Assembly (NCBI GenBank): GCA_964581385.1
Contig: CAZOOK010000013.1
Location: forward strand, 1-64,000
Direction: 5' to 3'
DNA length: 64,000 nt
DNA from: CAZOOK01 sp964581385
GTDB lineage: Bacteria; Pseudomonadota; Gammaproteobacteria; Nevskiales; Nevskiaceae
Position numbers and translations under genes: made by a program. The notes beneath the pieces were generated by a model, which saw only the letters and a list, made by a program, of their open reading frames with translations, searched no databases and had not been told where the DNA came from. Shown here piece after piece: positions 52,292-59,989 of this stretch (position 1 is the first letter of the stretch; every line of letters starts with the position of its first letter).

Positions 52292-53881
52292 ATGAACGTT
52301 CGAACCAGCACCATCACCGTCGCGGGATGGAGCGCTTTTTTGGCCAGCCTTATGTTCGCTGCCTGTGCAGCTGCGACCGGTCTCCCGCATTCACTGGCCG
52401 CGCGGGTTCACGGCTGGCCGCAATGGGGCGGAGACCGCAGCGACACCCGCAACGCGCCTTACGAGCAAAGCCTCAATCCGCAGACGGCGCCATCCCTCCA
52501 GCTGCTATGGACCTACACCTCCGGCGGTAATATTTCGGCGACGCCGACCGTGGCCGGCAGCGCGGTCTACATCACGGACTGGGGCGGCAACGTCATCAAG
52601 CTGAATCGATCGACCGGCGCGGAAGTGTGGAGGCACAAAGTCTCCGAATATACCGGCCTCGCAACGTCCTTGTCCCGCAGCAGTCCTGCGCTGGCCAACT
52701 CCCTGGTCGTCATCGGCGACGAGGCCAGCGGCACGGTCATGGCCTTGCGTCAGGATAGCGGAGCCTTGGTCTGGAAGACGGTCGTCAATCCGCATCCGGC
52801 GGCGATCATTGCCGCCTCGCCAGCCGTATGGAACAAGCGTGTCTATGTCGGCGTCTCATCCACCGAGGAAGGACTGGTGGCCGCCAATCCAGCCTATCAA
52901 CCTTTGTTCCGCGGCAGCTTTGCCGCGCTCGACCTGCAGACTGGCGCCATCGTCTGGCAGTTCAATACAGTGCCTGAGGGCTACACCGGTGGTTCGGTCT
53001 GGAGCAGCAGCGCGGTGGTGGATCCGCGGCGGGGTTCCGTCTACCTGACCACCGGCAACAACTACACCGTGCCGGCATCGGTCGCCTTGTGCATCAGCAT
53101 GACCAGCGATCCGGAACGGCAGCTCGCTTGCATGGCGCCGGATAACTACATCGATGCCATCGTCGCGCTCGACCTGAACAACGGCCAGGTGAAGTGGGGT
53201 CATCGATTGCAAGGCGGCGACACCTGGAACTCATCCTGCTCGCGCAGCCCCGCGCCGCCCTGTCCGGTTCCTATGGGCCCGGATTTCGACTTCGGCGCGG
53301 GTGCGAATCTCATCAACGCTTCAATCAATGGCAAGGTCACCCAGCTGGTCGGCGCCGGACAGAAGAGCGGCATGTATTGGGCACTCGCTCCCAAGGACGG
53401 CCACTTGGTCTGGGCCACTCAGGTCGGACCGGCCGACTATCGCGGCGGCATCCTGTGGGGATCGGCCACTGACGGTCAGCGCATCTACGTCGCCAACGCC
53501 AATGCCGTCAGGCTGCCGGTGACGCTGAAACCCTCAGGTGTCAGCTGGAACGGTGGAACCTGGGCGGCGCTGGATGCCGCCAGCGGCCAGATCCTCTGGC
53601 AGGTCGCGCAGACTGGCACCGACCTGATCGATTCCGCCAAGCCGTCCACGATCTCTGCGGCAATGTCCGTTGCCGACGGCGTGGTCTATGCAGGCTCCAG
53701 CTCCGGCGACATGGTGGCGCTGGATGCCGCGAGCGGAAATCTATTGTGGAAGTTTGCCAGCGGCGGCAACGTGGTCGATGGGCCATCGATTGTCGACGGC
53801 ACGGTTTATTGGGGTTCCGGCTATGCCCGGTTCGGGGTTGGCAAAGGCAATAACAAACTTTATGCGTTTTCGGTGCCTTGA
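52292..53881 (+). CDS. Secreted PQQ-like beta-propeller protein
   Basis: A 529-aa exported protein; signal peptide to about residue 28. It contains repeated PQQ/PQQ-like blades (GNVIKLNRSTGAEVWRH, GTVMALRQDSGALVWKT, AALDLQTGAIVWQFNTV, ALDLNNGQVKWGHR, AALDAASGQILWQV, VALDAASGNLLWKF), the pattern of PQQ-dependent dehydrogenases and polyvinyl-alcohol dehydrogenase. Cys pairs occur (CISMTSDPERQLAC; CSRSPAPPC). No cytochrome c CxxCH domain is attached. Whether it binds PQQ is not visible from motifs alone. Confidence 0.82.
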   Translation: MNVRTSTITVAGWSAFLASLMFAACAAATGLPHSLAARVHGWPQWGGDRSDTRNAPYEQSLNPQTAPSLQLLWTYTSGGNISATPTVAGSAVYITDWGGNVIKLNRSTGAEVWRHKVSEYTGLATSLSRSSPALANSLVVIGDEASGTVMALRQDSGALVWKTVVNPHPAAIIAASPAVWNKRVYVGVSSTEEGLVAANPAYQPLFRGSFAALDLQTGAIVWQFNTVPEGYTGGSVWSSSAVVDPRRGSVYLTTGNNYTVPASVALCISMTSDPERQLACMAPDNYIDAIVALDLNNGQVKWGHRLQGGDTWNSSCSRSPAPPCPVPMGPDFDFGAGANLINASINGKVTQLVGAGQKSGMYWALAPKDGHLVWATQVGPADYRGGILWGSATDGQRIYVANANAVRLPVTLKPSGVSWNGGTWAALDAASGQILWQVAQTGTDLIDSAKPSTISAAMSVADGVVYAGSSSGDMVALDAASGNLLWKFASGGNVVDGPSIVDGTVYWGSGYARFGVGKGNNKLYAFSVP

Positions 53882-54000
53882 AAAGTTAAGATGAGGTCGG
53901 GGCATCTTATCGGTCGTGCATGATAGCCAGGGGCCCAGCACAAGGGTCATGAAGGCGGATGGCTCAGGGGCGGGCCACGCGTGAGCCCAGCTTACGCGTG

Positions 54001-54597
54001 TCAGGCTTCACGCCCGCCGGTATCCTGCAAGAGCCGGGTGATCTCATCCAACATCGCCAGCGGATCGTGCAGCTCCAGAAGCTGCTGTTTGCGCTCTGGC
54101 GTCATCGGCAGCATCTCGGCCAGACGGTTGCCGACCCAGGCGGCGTCTTCGAGACGATGCGGCTGCGGAAAGCGGTCGGCGCCGAAACGGTCGATCGCGC
54201 GGTTCAGCATCGTCGCCAGGGGCGCGTGCCGTGGCGGCACGGGCATTGGATCGGGCGGCTCCTGAACTTCGACACGTGCGACGATGAGCCCGTCGTCGGC
54301 CACGCGCCGTTCGGCGACGCGGAATACCGATTCGCCCTGCGCCAGCAGCACAAAACGGTCCGGTTCCGTTTCTTGGCATTCGATGATGCGCGCCGTGCAG
54401 CCGACCTCGTGCGGAATCGCCGGCCGGCCCACTTCGAAGCCGCCGCGGATCAACACCACGCCAAACAGGGTCGAATCGCGCAAACAGGCGCGCGTCATCG
54501 CCACATAGCGCGGCTCGAAAATGCGCAGCGGCAACCGCCCAGCCGGGAACAGCACCGTGGAGAGCGGGAACAGCGGAATGTCGAAGGGGCCGGACAT
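54001..54597 (-). CDS. LON substrate-binding domain protein
   Basis: A 198-aa stand-alone LON-N domain (peptidase S16 substrate-binding), lacking the AAA and protease parts of Lon. It opens FDIPLFPLSTVLFPAGRLPLRIFEPRYV and has GCTARIIECQETEPDRFVLLAQG. The ATG at 54597 matches the family start; the frame runs 67 codons further into non-coding sequence and the cupin gene. Such proteins are common next to unrelated genes; possible role in protein quality control unproven. Confidence 0.88.
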   Translation of the reverse strand: MSGPFDIPLFPLSTVLFPAGRLPLRIFEPRYVAMTRACLRDSTLFGVVLIRGGFEVGRPAIPHEVGCTARIIECQETEPDRFVLLAQGESVFRVAERRVADDGLIVARVEVQEPPDPMPVPPRHAPLATMLNRAIDRFGADRFPQPHRLEDAAWVGNRLAEMLPMTPERKQQLLELHDPLAMLDEITRLLQDTGGREA

Positions 54598-54670
54598 CGA
54601 GGGGTAACGCAATCGTAGAGCACAGTTAGCGTAGCGCATTGTGCCGGATGAGAACGAATGGACGCAGGAA

Positions 54671-55150
54671 TTAGTACGGCTCACCATTCTTGTGCCTGAA
54701 ATGCCAAGCGCCACCCTTGAGGTAAGCTTCAAGATCATCGTCGGGGTAGTAGACATCATCGCCGGCCGTACGGTCGCCCACCTCAAGATAAACGACAACC
54801 TCGGTACTCCGATTTACGAGTTGGTGCCCGCCACCTTCCCCGGCTTTAAAGCCCGCACACATGCCTGGTCGCAGTTGGGTCTCGCCCGACTCAGTGACCA
54901 AGGTCGGCATGCCCTCAAGGATATAAACGAACTCATCCTGCTTGGAGTGAGAGTGCCTCAGCGCCGAGATCGCACCCGGGACCATACGGGTGAGGTTTAC
55001 GCCGAAGTTGGCGAGCCCGAAGACATCTCCGAGTTGGCGCTTCTCCCTGCCTGCGACCAGGGAAGCAAAAGGCTCCGGAAAATTCGAAGGCTTGGTTCTG
55101 GGCGCTACATCTATCGCAACTACTGCAACGGACTTCTTTTCGGTTGGCAT
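54671..55150 (-). CDS. Cupin-domain protein
   Basis: A 159-aa single-cupin protein. Metal motif 1 is SALRHSHSKQDEFVYILEGMPTLV (H-x-H…E) and motif 2 GEGGGHQLVNRS. It resembles small cupins annotated as sugar- or auxin-binding-like. The ATG at 55150 follows AGGTGA; a GTG three codons earlier is possible. It is the fourth gene after P450, ferredoxin and the SnoaL-like protein on the same strand. Confidence 0.87.
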   Translation of the reverse strand: MPTEKKSVAVVAIDVAPRTKPSNFPEPFASLVAGREKRQLGDVFGLANFGVNLTRMVPGAISALRHSHSKQDEFVYILEGMPTLVTESGETQLRPGMCAGFKAGEGGGHQLVNRSTEVVVYLEVGDRTAGDDVYYPDDDLEAYLKGGAWHFRHKNGEPY

Positions 55151-55330
55151 TGGAATCACCTAATGGACTTTCCTCGGTGCAGCTCACACCTCCGGCCAGA
55201 TTGCGCCGCGATATTACGGTGCGATCCGGTGGATGAAAATCTCTTCTGGCAACTGCCTGCAACCGGAATTACCGCGAGCAGAACCCATCACGCTCGGGCG
55301 GATGTGAAATTGGTGAAACCCTGGGCAACA

Positions 55331-55780
55331 TCAGCCGGCCAGTTCGTAGGTATCGACATGCAGGCGAGTTAAGCGCTGGGCCGCGATCCGCCACCGTCCG
55401 TTTTCGCGCACGTAGCGTTCGTGATAATGGCCGTAGCCGGTGTGACCTGCATTGCCCATTTTCGGCGCCCGGTCCGGTCCCCATACCACCCGGTCCTGCA
55501 TTGCCCAAATTACCTGAGCCGTATCGCCGTCCAGCGTGATCTCCGGTGAATGGATTTGGTGAGCGGTTTTCGCCGTCTCGACTGAGGCGCGAACAATGCG
55601 CACTAGTGCTTCGCGGCCGTGAGTCAAAGAGCCGCCTGCCGGCCTTGTATCAAGCTCGACGTCGTCGGTGAAGACGTCGCCGAAGCCAGACCAGTCCTTT
55701 GAGTCCAAGGTACGGCAATAGCGTGCCTTCACCTCACTGATTGCGATATAGACTTCCACGAATTCGGCGCTGTTAGTCAT
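55331..55780 (-). CDS. SnoaL-like / NTF2-fold protein
   Basis: A 149-aa cone-fold protein of the SnoaL-like (NTF2 superfamily) group: KARYCRTLDSKDWSGFGDVFTDDVELD, AHQIHSPEITLDGDTAQVIWAMQD, HYHERYVRENGRWRIAAQRL. Family members are polyketide cyclases, dehydratases, ketosteroid isomerases and dioxygenase subunits. Located between ferredoxin and cupin genes, so it likely acts in the same pathway. Confidence 0.87.
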   Translation of the reverse strand: MTNSAEFVEVYIAISEVKARYCRTLDSKDWSGFGDVFTDDVELDTRPAGGSLTHGREALVRIVRASVETAKTAHQIHSPEITLDGDTAQVIWAMQDRVVWGPDRAPKMGNAGHTGYGHYHERYVRENGRWRIAAQRLTRLHVDTYELAG

Positions 55781-55885
55781 CGATACTCCCTGAATCTGTT
55801 GATTGGATTGGTTGGTCGGGTGAAATGTCAGTTTCGAGCTGAAAGTGGGATCGGATACCGCTGCATAACACGCTCTAGACGGAAG

Positions 55886-56203
55886 TCATCCTTGCGGGGC
55901 AATCGTCACGCGCAGCCCGTCGAGCGCCTCTGAGACGCGGATTTGGCAGGACAAACGCGATCCCGGGTTGCGATGATCCAAATCGTTAAGCAGCGCCTCT
56001 TCATCCTGACTCATGGGCGGCAGGCGATGCGCGTCCGACGCGTCGACATAGACGTGGCAGGTGGCGCAGGAGCAGCAGCCGCCGCAAAGGGCCAGCAGTT
56101 CTCCCATACCCTCACCGCGGATGGTCTCCATCACCGTTCGATTCAGCTCAGCTTCGACCGTTCGTCTCTCGCCACTGTGCGTGGTGATTGTCAGTCGCGG
56201 CAT
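55886..56203 (-). CDS. [2Fe-2S] ferredoxin (adrenodoxin type)
   Basis: A 105-aa plant/adrenodoxin-type ferredoxin. The cluster Cys are in LCGGCCSCATCHVYVD and the downstream RLSCQIRV, as in bacterial P450 redox partners (putidaredoxin, terpredoxin types). It starts four bp after the P450 stop, so it is almost certainly the electron donor for that enzyme. No ferredoxin reductase gene is in the window. Confidence 0.92.
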   Translation of the reverse strand: MPRLTITTHSGERRTVEAELNRTVMETIRGEGMGELLALCGGCCSCATCHVYVDASDAHRLPPMSQDEEALLNDLDHRNPGSRLSCQIRVSEALDGLRVTIAPQG

Positions 56204-56207
56204 GGGA

Positions 56208-57485
56208 TCAACGCCCAGTGCTGGACGACGCGAACTCCAAGTGCAGCTGCTTCAGTCCACGCAGGATATAAACGGGTTCGTGCTCATAGCGCCGGTTACC
56301 AGGGCTGCCATGCATCTCCTCCGAGATGCGGATATCGGACAACCGATCGAGCAGCCGATCGAGGCTCACGCGCACCTCCGCACGGGCCAGTGCAGCCCCG
56401 GCGCAGGTGTGCGCGCCCCTTCCGAATGCCAGATGTTCGCGGACATTCGGACGGCCCAGCTGGAATTCATTCGGATTCTCGAACTTACGGGGATCGCGAT
56501 TGCAGCCGCCATAGAACAGCGAGAGGGTCGTGCCCGCGGCAATGTCCATACCGCCGATGGTCGTGGAGCGCAAGGCGAGGCGAGAAGCACACTTCACCGG
56601 GCCATCCATACGCAGCACTTCCTCGATGAAGGCGGGGATTTGGCCACGCTCCCGACGGAGCAGATCCTGCAGATCGGGCCGTTCGCCGAGAACCTGCATG
56701 GCGGCCGACAACAGGCGCGCCGTGGTGTCCTGTCCGGCCCCAAACAGGAAGGCGGCGACCCAGACGACGTCACCGACCTCCGGCAGCGAGCCGTCGGGAA
56801 ATTTTGCCGTGGCGAGATCCGTGAGTATGTCAGCGCGTGGGTTCTCGCGGCGCTCGGAGATGTATTGCGCGAAATAGTCGAAAAGGAATCCAAAAAATTC
56901 TACGTTGCCCGGCTGCGGGTTTTCTCCCATCTGCTGCGGCAGTGAGAAAGCTTGGTCGCGAAACGTCTTGCGGTCGTGTTCCGGCACACCCAGGAGGTCC
57001 GCAATCACGAGCATCGCGTACGGCGAGGCGTATTCCGAAATCAGCTCGAAGCGGCCCTTGGCGATGAACTCGTCGATCTGCTTGTTCGCCTGGCTCCAAA
57101 TGAATTCTTCGTTCTGCTTCAGCCGGTTCGGCGTGAACAGCCGCATCAGCAGCGAACGGTTCTTGGCGTGCTTGGCGCCATCCATCGTGACGATCGAGCC
57201 GAAGGCGAGCATCTGCTCCCGATATTCCTCGAGCTGCGCGCTGATGTCGTCACCTTCGGGCGTGAACGGAAGATCGGGAATCGGACCCGACACGCCATTG
57301 GCGGACGAAAATGTCCGGTTGTCGTTGAGGACGGCCAGCGCTTCCTCATGGCCGGTGATGGCGACAACGTTGCGGTGCGGTAAACGCGTCACCGGTCCCT
57401 TGCTTCGCAGATAGTCGAAGTACGGGTAGGGGTCGTTAATCAGAGAAAGGTCGGTGAAGAAATCGACCTGATCGAAGGGGTTCAA
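56208..57485 (-). CDS. Cytochrome P450
   Basis: A 425-aa soluble bacterial P450. I-helix AAFLFGAGQDTTARLL, ExxR in FIEEVLRMDGPV, and the heme-Cys loop LAFGRGAHTCAGAALARAE are all intact. The likely start is TTG at 57485 with GGAGAC upstream. It uses the ferredoxin encoded next. A TetR-type palindrome lies 72 bp upstream. The substrate is unknown; the SnoaL-like and cupin neighbours suggest hydroxylation of a terpenoid, steroid or aromatic compound, an inference. Confidence 0.93.
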   Translation of the reverse strand: MNPFDQVDFFTDLSLINDPYPYFDYLRSKGPVTRLPHRNVVAITGHEEALAVLNDNRTFSSANGVSGPIPDLPFTPEGDDISAQLEEYREQMLAFGSIVTMDGAKHAKNRSLLMRLFTPNRLKQNEEFIWSQANKQIDEFIAKGRFELISEYASPYAMLVIADLLGVPEHDRKTFRDQAFSLPQQMGENPQPGNVEFFGFLFDYFAQYISERRENPRADILTDLATAKFPDGSLPEVGDVVWVAAFLFGAGQDTTARLLSAAMQVLGERPDLQDLLRRERGQIPAFIEEVLRMDGPVKCASRLALRSTTIGGMDIAAGTTLSLFYGGCNRDPRKFENPNEFQLGRPNVREHLAFGRGAHTCAGAALARAEVRVSLDRLLDRLSDIRISEEMHGSPGNRRYEHEPVYILRGLKQLHLEFASSSTGR

Positions 57486-57556
57486 ATTCCGTCTCCACGT
57501 GACTTATGCGGGCTAATACTGCAACAGATCGAGGGACGGCTATCAGCCGTCACAAG

Positions 57557-57578
57557 TTATGATATTCATGGATCATAA
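57557..57578. promoter_or_regulatory. TetR-type operator, P450 side
   Basis: TTATGAT (57557-57563), 8-nt spacer, ATCATAA (57572-57578): a perfect half-site pair. Identical spacing and half-sites to the site at 58279. Lies 72 bp upstream of the P450 start, in the expected promoter zone. Confidence 0.75.
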
Positions 57579-57710
57579 GATTCTCAATGGATTATTAAAT
57601 GCAGAGTAACTCGCACGCTGCTGCGAGCGTTCGACGAAATTCAAGCGAGGGGAGCAGGCAGGCACGTTCACAGGCGAATTAACAGGCGAAACCTTGGTTA
57701 CTCACTCGTC

Positions 57711-58289
57711 TCATCCCGATCGGTGCAGCGGCGCCATCACGAGACGATCCAATATCTGCGCAACTTGTTTCACCGGGACCCGGACGGGTTGCCGGAGCCA
57801 CCAGGACAGGATCTCAACCGTCGAGCTCGCGGTGACGGCTACGCCCAGCTCGGCGGGCAGCCATTTGTTCGCGTTCGACACCGTGCCCGCCACCTCCATC
57901 GAGACCCGCGCAAGTTCGTCACGCATGGAATGCTGTGCACCGCCCCTCAGCAGAGCAGACCAAAGGCCACGATGCTGATCGACATACTTGCAAAGCGCTA
58001 CGCAGGACGCGTGAGTATCGATTGGGAGCCGCACCGGCAGAAACATCGAGACCAGCTGGCGAATCTGATCCGCCGCCGCGTCTTCCAGAAGTGCCTCTTT
58101 GCTCGGGTAGTGACGGAAAAACGTGGCGTACCCGACGCCGGCCTGCGTGGCGATATCGCGGACGGTAATCTCGCCGAACGAGCGCGCCACGATCAGTGCG
58201 AGCAGGGCATGATGCAGCGCGGCGCGCGAGCGCACCATTCTGGCGTCCTTGGTGTTTGACTTCTTCGGTCTCGTCTGTTTATGATCCAT
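57711..58289 (-). CDS. TetR/AcrR family regulator
   Basis: About 192 aa. N-terminal helix-turn-helix (ALLALIVARSFGEITVRDIATQAGVGYATFFRHYPSKEALLEDAA) and a helical ligand-binding C-terminal part. Start is ambiguous: ATG at 58289 (DHKQTRPKK) or 58298, or GTG at 58319; none has a good Shine-Dalgarno. The palindrome at 58279-58300 spans the first two, so the start lies inside or next to an operator. It is upstream of the P450 cluster on the same strand and very likely represses it. Confidence 0.85.
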   Translation of the reverse strand: MDHKQTRPKKSNTKDARMVRSRAALHHALLALIVARSFGEITVRDIATQAGVGYATFFRHYPSKEALLEDAAADQIRQLVSMFLPVRLPIDTHASCVALCKYVDQHRGLWSALLRGGAQHSMRDELARVSMEVAGTVSNANKWLPAELGVAVTASSTVEILSWWLRQPVRVPVKQVAQILDRLVMAPLHRSG

Positions 58290-58300
58290 ATGTATCATAA
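58279..58300. promoter_or_regulatory. TetR-type operator, regulator side
   Basis: TTATGAT (58279-58285), 8-nt spacer CCATATGT, ATCATAA (58294-58300). The full 24-mer is palindromic save for two positions. It overlaps the regulator's own start region, consistent with autoregulation. Confidence 0.75.
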
Positions 58301-58508
58301 AATGCATATAAAGAGCCACGCATGTGGCATGGATTGGGGGAGATTCTGCTGCCTGTTTCCGGACGAAACATCTGCGTAAGTGCCGTCCGTTGACACGGAT
58401 GCTCGCATATCCCTAATCGCTCGAGTTGCTTGGCAGATCGCCGACATTGGTAGTCGTGATATCCGCAATGAGTAAGCGGTCGACAATAACGATGAGGAGG
58501 ATAAGCTA

Positions 58509-59585
58509 ATGGTCACACGTAAGAGGTTAACGGCGGTTACTTTGGGTAGGGGTCTTGATGATGCGGTGCTACCAGCACTCGCCAAGAATATCGTACCCGC
58601 CACGCTCGCTCTTGCGGCGCTGTCGTTGAGCCTGGGTTTTCCCGCCGCAGCGCGGGCGTCGGAAGAAACCTCGTGTACGGGCCACCTGTATGTCGCCAAT
58701 TCGTTTACGGACAACGTCAGTGTGATCGACACGCAGGCGAACAAGGTCATCGCCACGATTCCAGTGGGGCATCGACCCGCCGAAATGATCTTCACGCCGG
58801 ACCAAAAGCAGGTCTACGTGTCGAACAGCCAGGGCAGTTCGATTTCGGTGATCGACGTGGCGACGAACAGCATCGCGAAGACCATTCCCCTGGATGCCGG
58901 CCCACTCGGTATGGCTTTCACCTCCGACGGTCAACATCTCGTCACCACCTACGAGCCCAATGTGGCGAAAATCATCGACCTTGCCACCGGTGAAGCATCG
59001 CCACCGATTACGGTAGGTTTGGACTCCGAGCAGATCCGCATAACGCCGGATGGAAAATATGTGTACATGGCGAGCACTTTGAACGGCGTGTACGTGCTCG
59101 ATGTCGATAAGGCCCAGATCGTCGCCACGATTCCGATCAAGAACCCGAATGGTGGGATTGTTCCAGCGCTTCCCTACAACCTCTTGATGTCGCCGGACGG
59201 CAAAACGGTGTACGTGGGAGCCACACTCGGCAGCTTCATTGCGGTCATCGATACTCAGTCCAACGCCGTAGTGGATACGTGGCCCGTGAGCTTTCCCGTG
59301 GGTATGCAGTACAGCTTGGACCACCAGAGCCTCTACGTCACGAATTATTACGCCGCCACTATCAGTGAATACGACATCTCCACAGGCGAGCTATTGAGAA
59401 GCCACGGCACCGTCAGCAAACCGTCCTTCATGGCAGTGCGCGAAGACGGCAAATACGCGTATTTCGGTCAGGCCTACGGCAGTACGATGACGGTTTTTAA
59501 TACGAAGACCTGGACTCCCAAGAAGAAAATCAAAGTGGGGAAGGGAGCCAACGCATTGCTCATCTGCAATTCGCCCTCGCCCTGA
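58509..59585 (+). CDS. Secreted YVTN beta-propeller protein
   Basis: A 358-aa exported protein; signal peptide ends near SLGFPAAARA-SE (about residue 51, after a long n-region). Seven or so YVTN-type blades recur (LYVANSFTDNVSVIDTQANKVIATIPVG, VYVSNSQGSSISVIDVATN, VYMASTLNGVYVLDVDKAQ, LYVTNYYAATISEYDI). AGGAGG lies eight bases before the ATG. Divergent from tetR. Function unknown; binding protein or S-layer-like role is typical of the family. Confidence 0.85.
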   Translation: MVTRKRLTAVTLGRGLDDAVLPALAKNIVPATLALAALSLSLGFPAAARASEETSCTGHLYVANSFTDNVSVIDTQANKVIATIPVGHRPAEMIFTPDQKQVYVSNSQGSSISVIDVATNSIAKTIPLDAGPLGMAFTSDGQHLVTTYEPNVAKIIDLATGEASPPITVGLDSEQIRITPDGKYVYMASTLNGVYVLDVDKAQIVATIPIKNPNGGIVPALPYNLLMSPDGKTVYVGATLGSFIAVIDTQSNAVVDTWPVSFPVGMQYSLDHQSLYVTNYYAATISEYDISTGELLRSHGTVSKPSFMAVREDGKYAYFGQAYGSTMTVFNTKTWTPKKKIKVGKGANALLICNSPSP

Positions 59586-59596
59586 TCGGCTCGAAT

Positions 59597-59657
59597 CCTA
59601 GGGCCGTCGTCAAACTCCCTTGTCACAGCGATCAGGGAGTTTGACGACGGCCCTAGG
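59597..59657. repeat. Palindromic intergenic repeat, copy C (after YVTN gene)
   Basis: Perfect 24-bp arms (59597-59620 with 59634-59657), loop of 13 nt; 11 bp after the stop at 59585. The 23-nt core at 59626-59648 begins CAGCGATCAGGG and ends TTTGACGAC as in copy B. No T-run follows, so it is not an ordinary terminator. Confidence 0.75.
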
Positions 59658-59852
59658 TATGTTGCTCATTGTGGTGGCGTGGAGTAGAGGCAATCCTCTT
59701 TCCGTCTGCGTCGCGGATCGATCTCCTAACTCGCATTTTCACCGCCGCTGATCACGGGAGGCGATGAGTGGTGCTTTGAGCGTACGAGATCAGGCGTAGT
59801 CTGCGTGCCCTCTTCATCTTTTGGCCCGCGATCTTCGGGACAGCGACGGTCC

Positions 59853-59965
59853 TCAATACTTNNNNNNNNNNNNNNNNNNNNNNNNNNNNNNNNNNNNNNN
59901 NNNNNNNNNNNNNNNNNNNNNNNNNNNNNNNNNNNNNNNNNNNNNNNNNNNNNNNNNNNNNTCAT
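59853..59965 (-). CDS. Second PstS-like gene, interrupted by the scaffold gap
   Basis: Left of the N run only the stop and last two codons are seen (59853-59861, encoding …KY); right of it only the start ATG and one further base (59962-59965). Both ends match the intact PstS-like gene at 61416-61829, so a full copy of about 137 codons should lie where 100 N are placed. Its true length therefore exceeds the gap shown. Confidence 0.7.
59862..59961. other. Assembly gap (100 N)
   Basis: A run of 100 N, the usual placeholder for a gap of unknown size. The flanks indicate that about 400 bp of the duplicated PstS-like gene are missing. Confidence 0.98.
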
Positions 59966-59989
59966 TTGTCGTACTCCTTCCTGTCTGGG

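Noticed and set aside
52089..54650. GCGTAGCG-ATTG-GCCGG similarity at about 52095 and 54630
   Set aside because: Two 19-mers match at 17 positions upstream of two minus-strand genes, but such GC-rich palindrome-like strings recur in many genomes; too short to call a repeat family.
54641..55372. 243-codon plus-strand frame over the cupin gene
   Set aside because: Antisense to a clear cupin; no recognisable domain.
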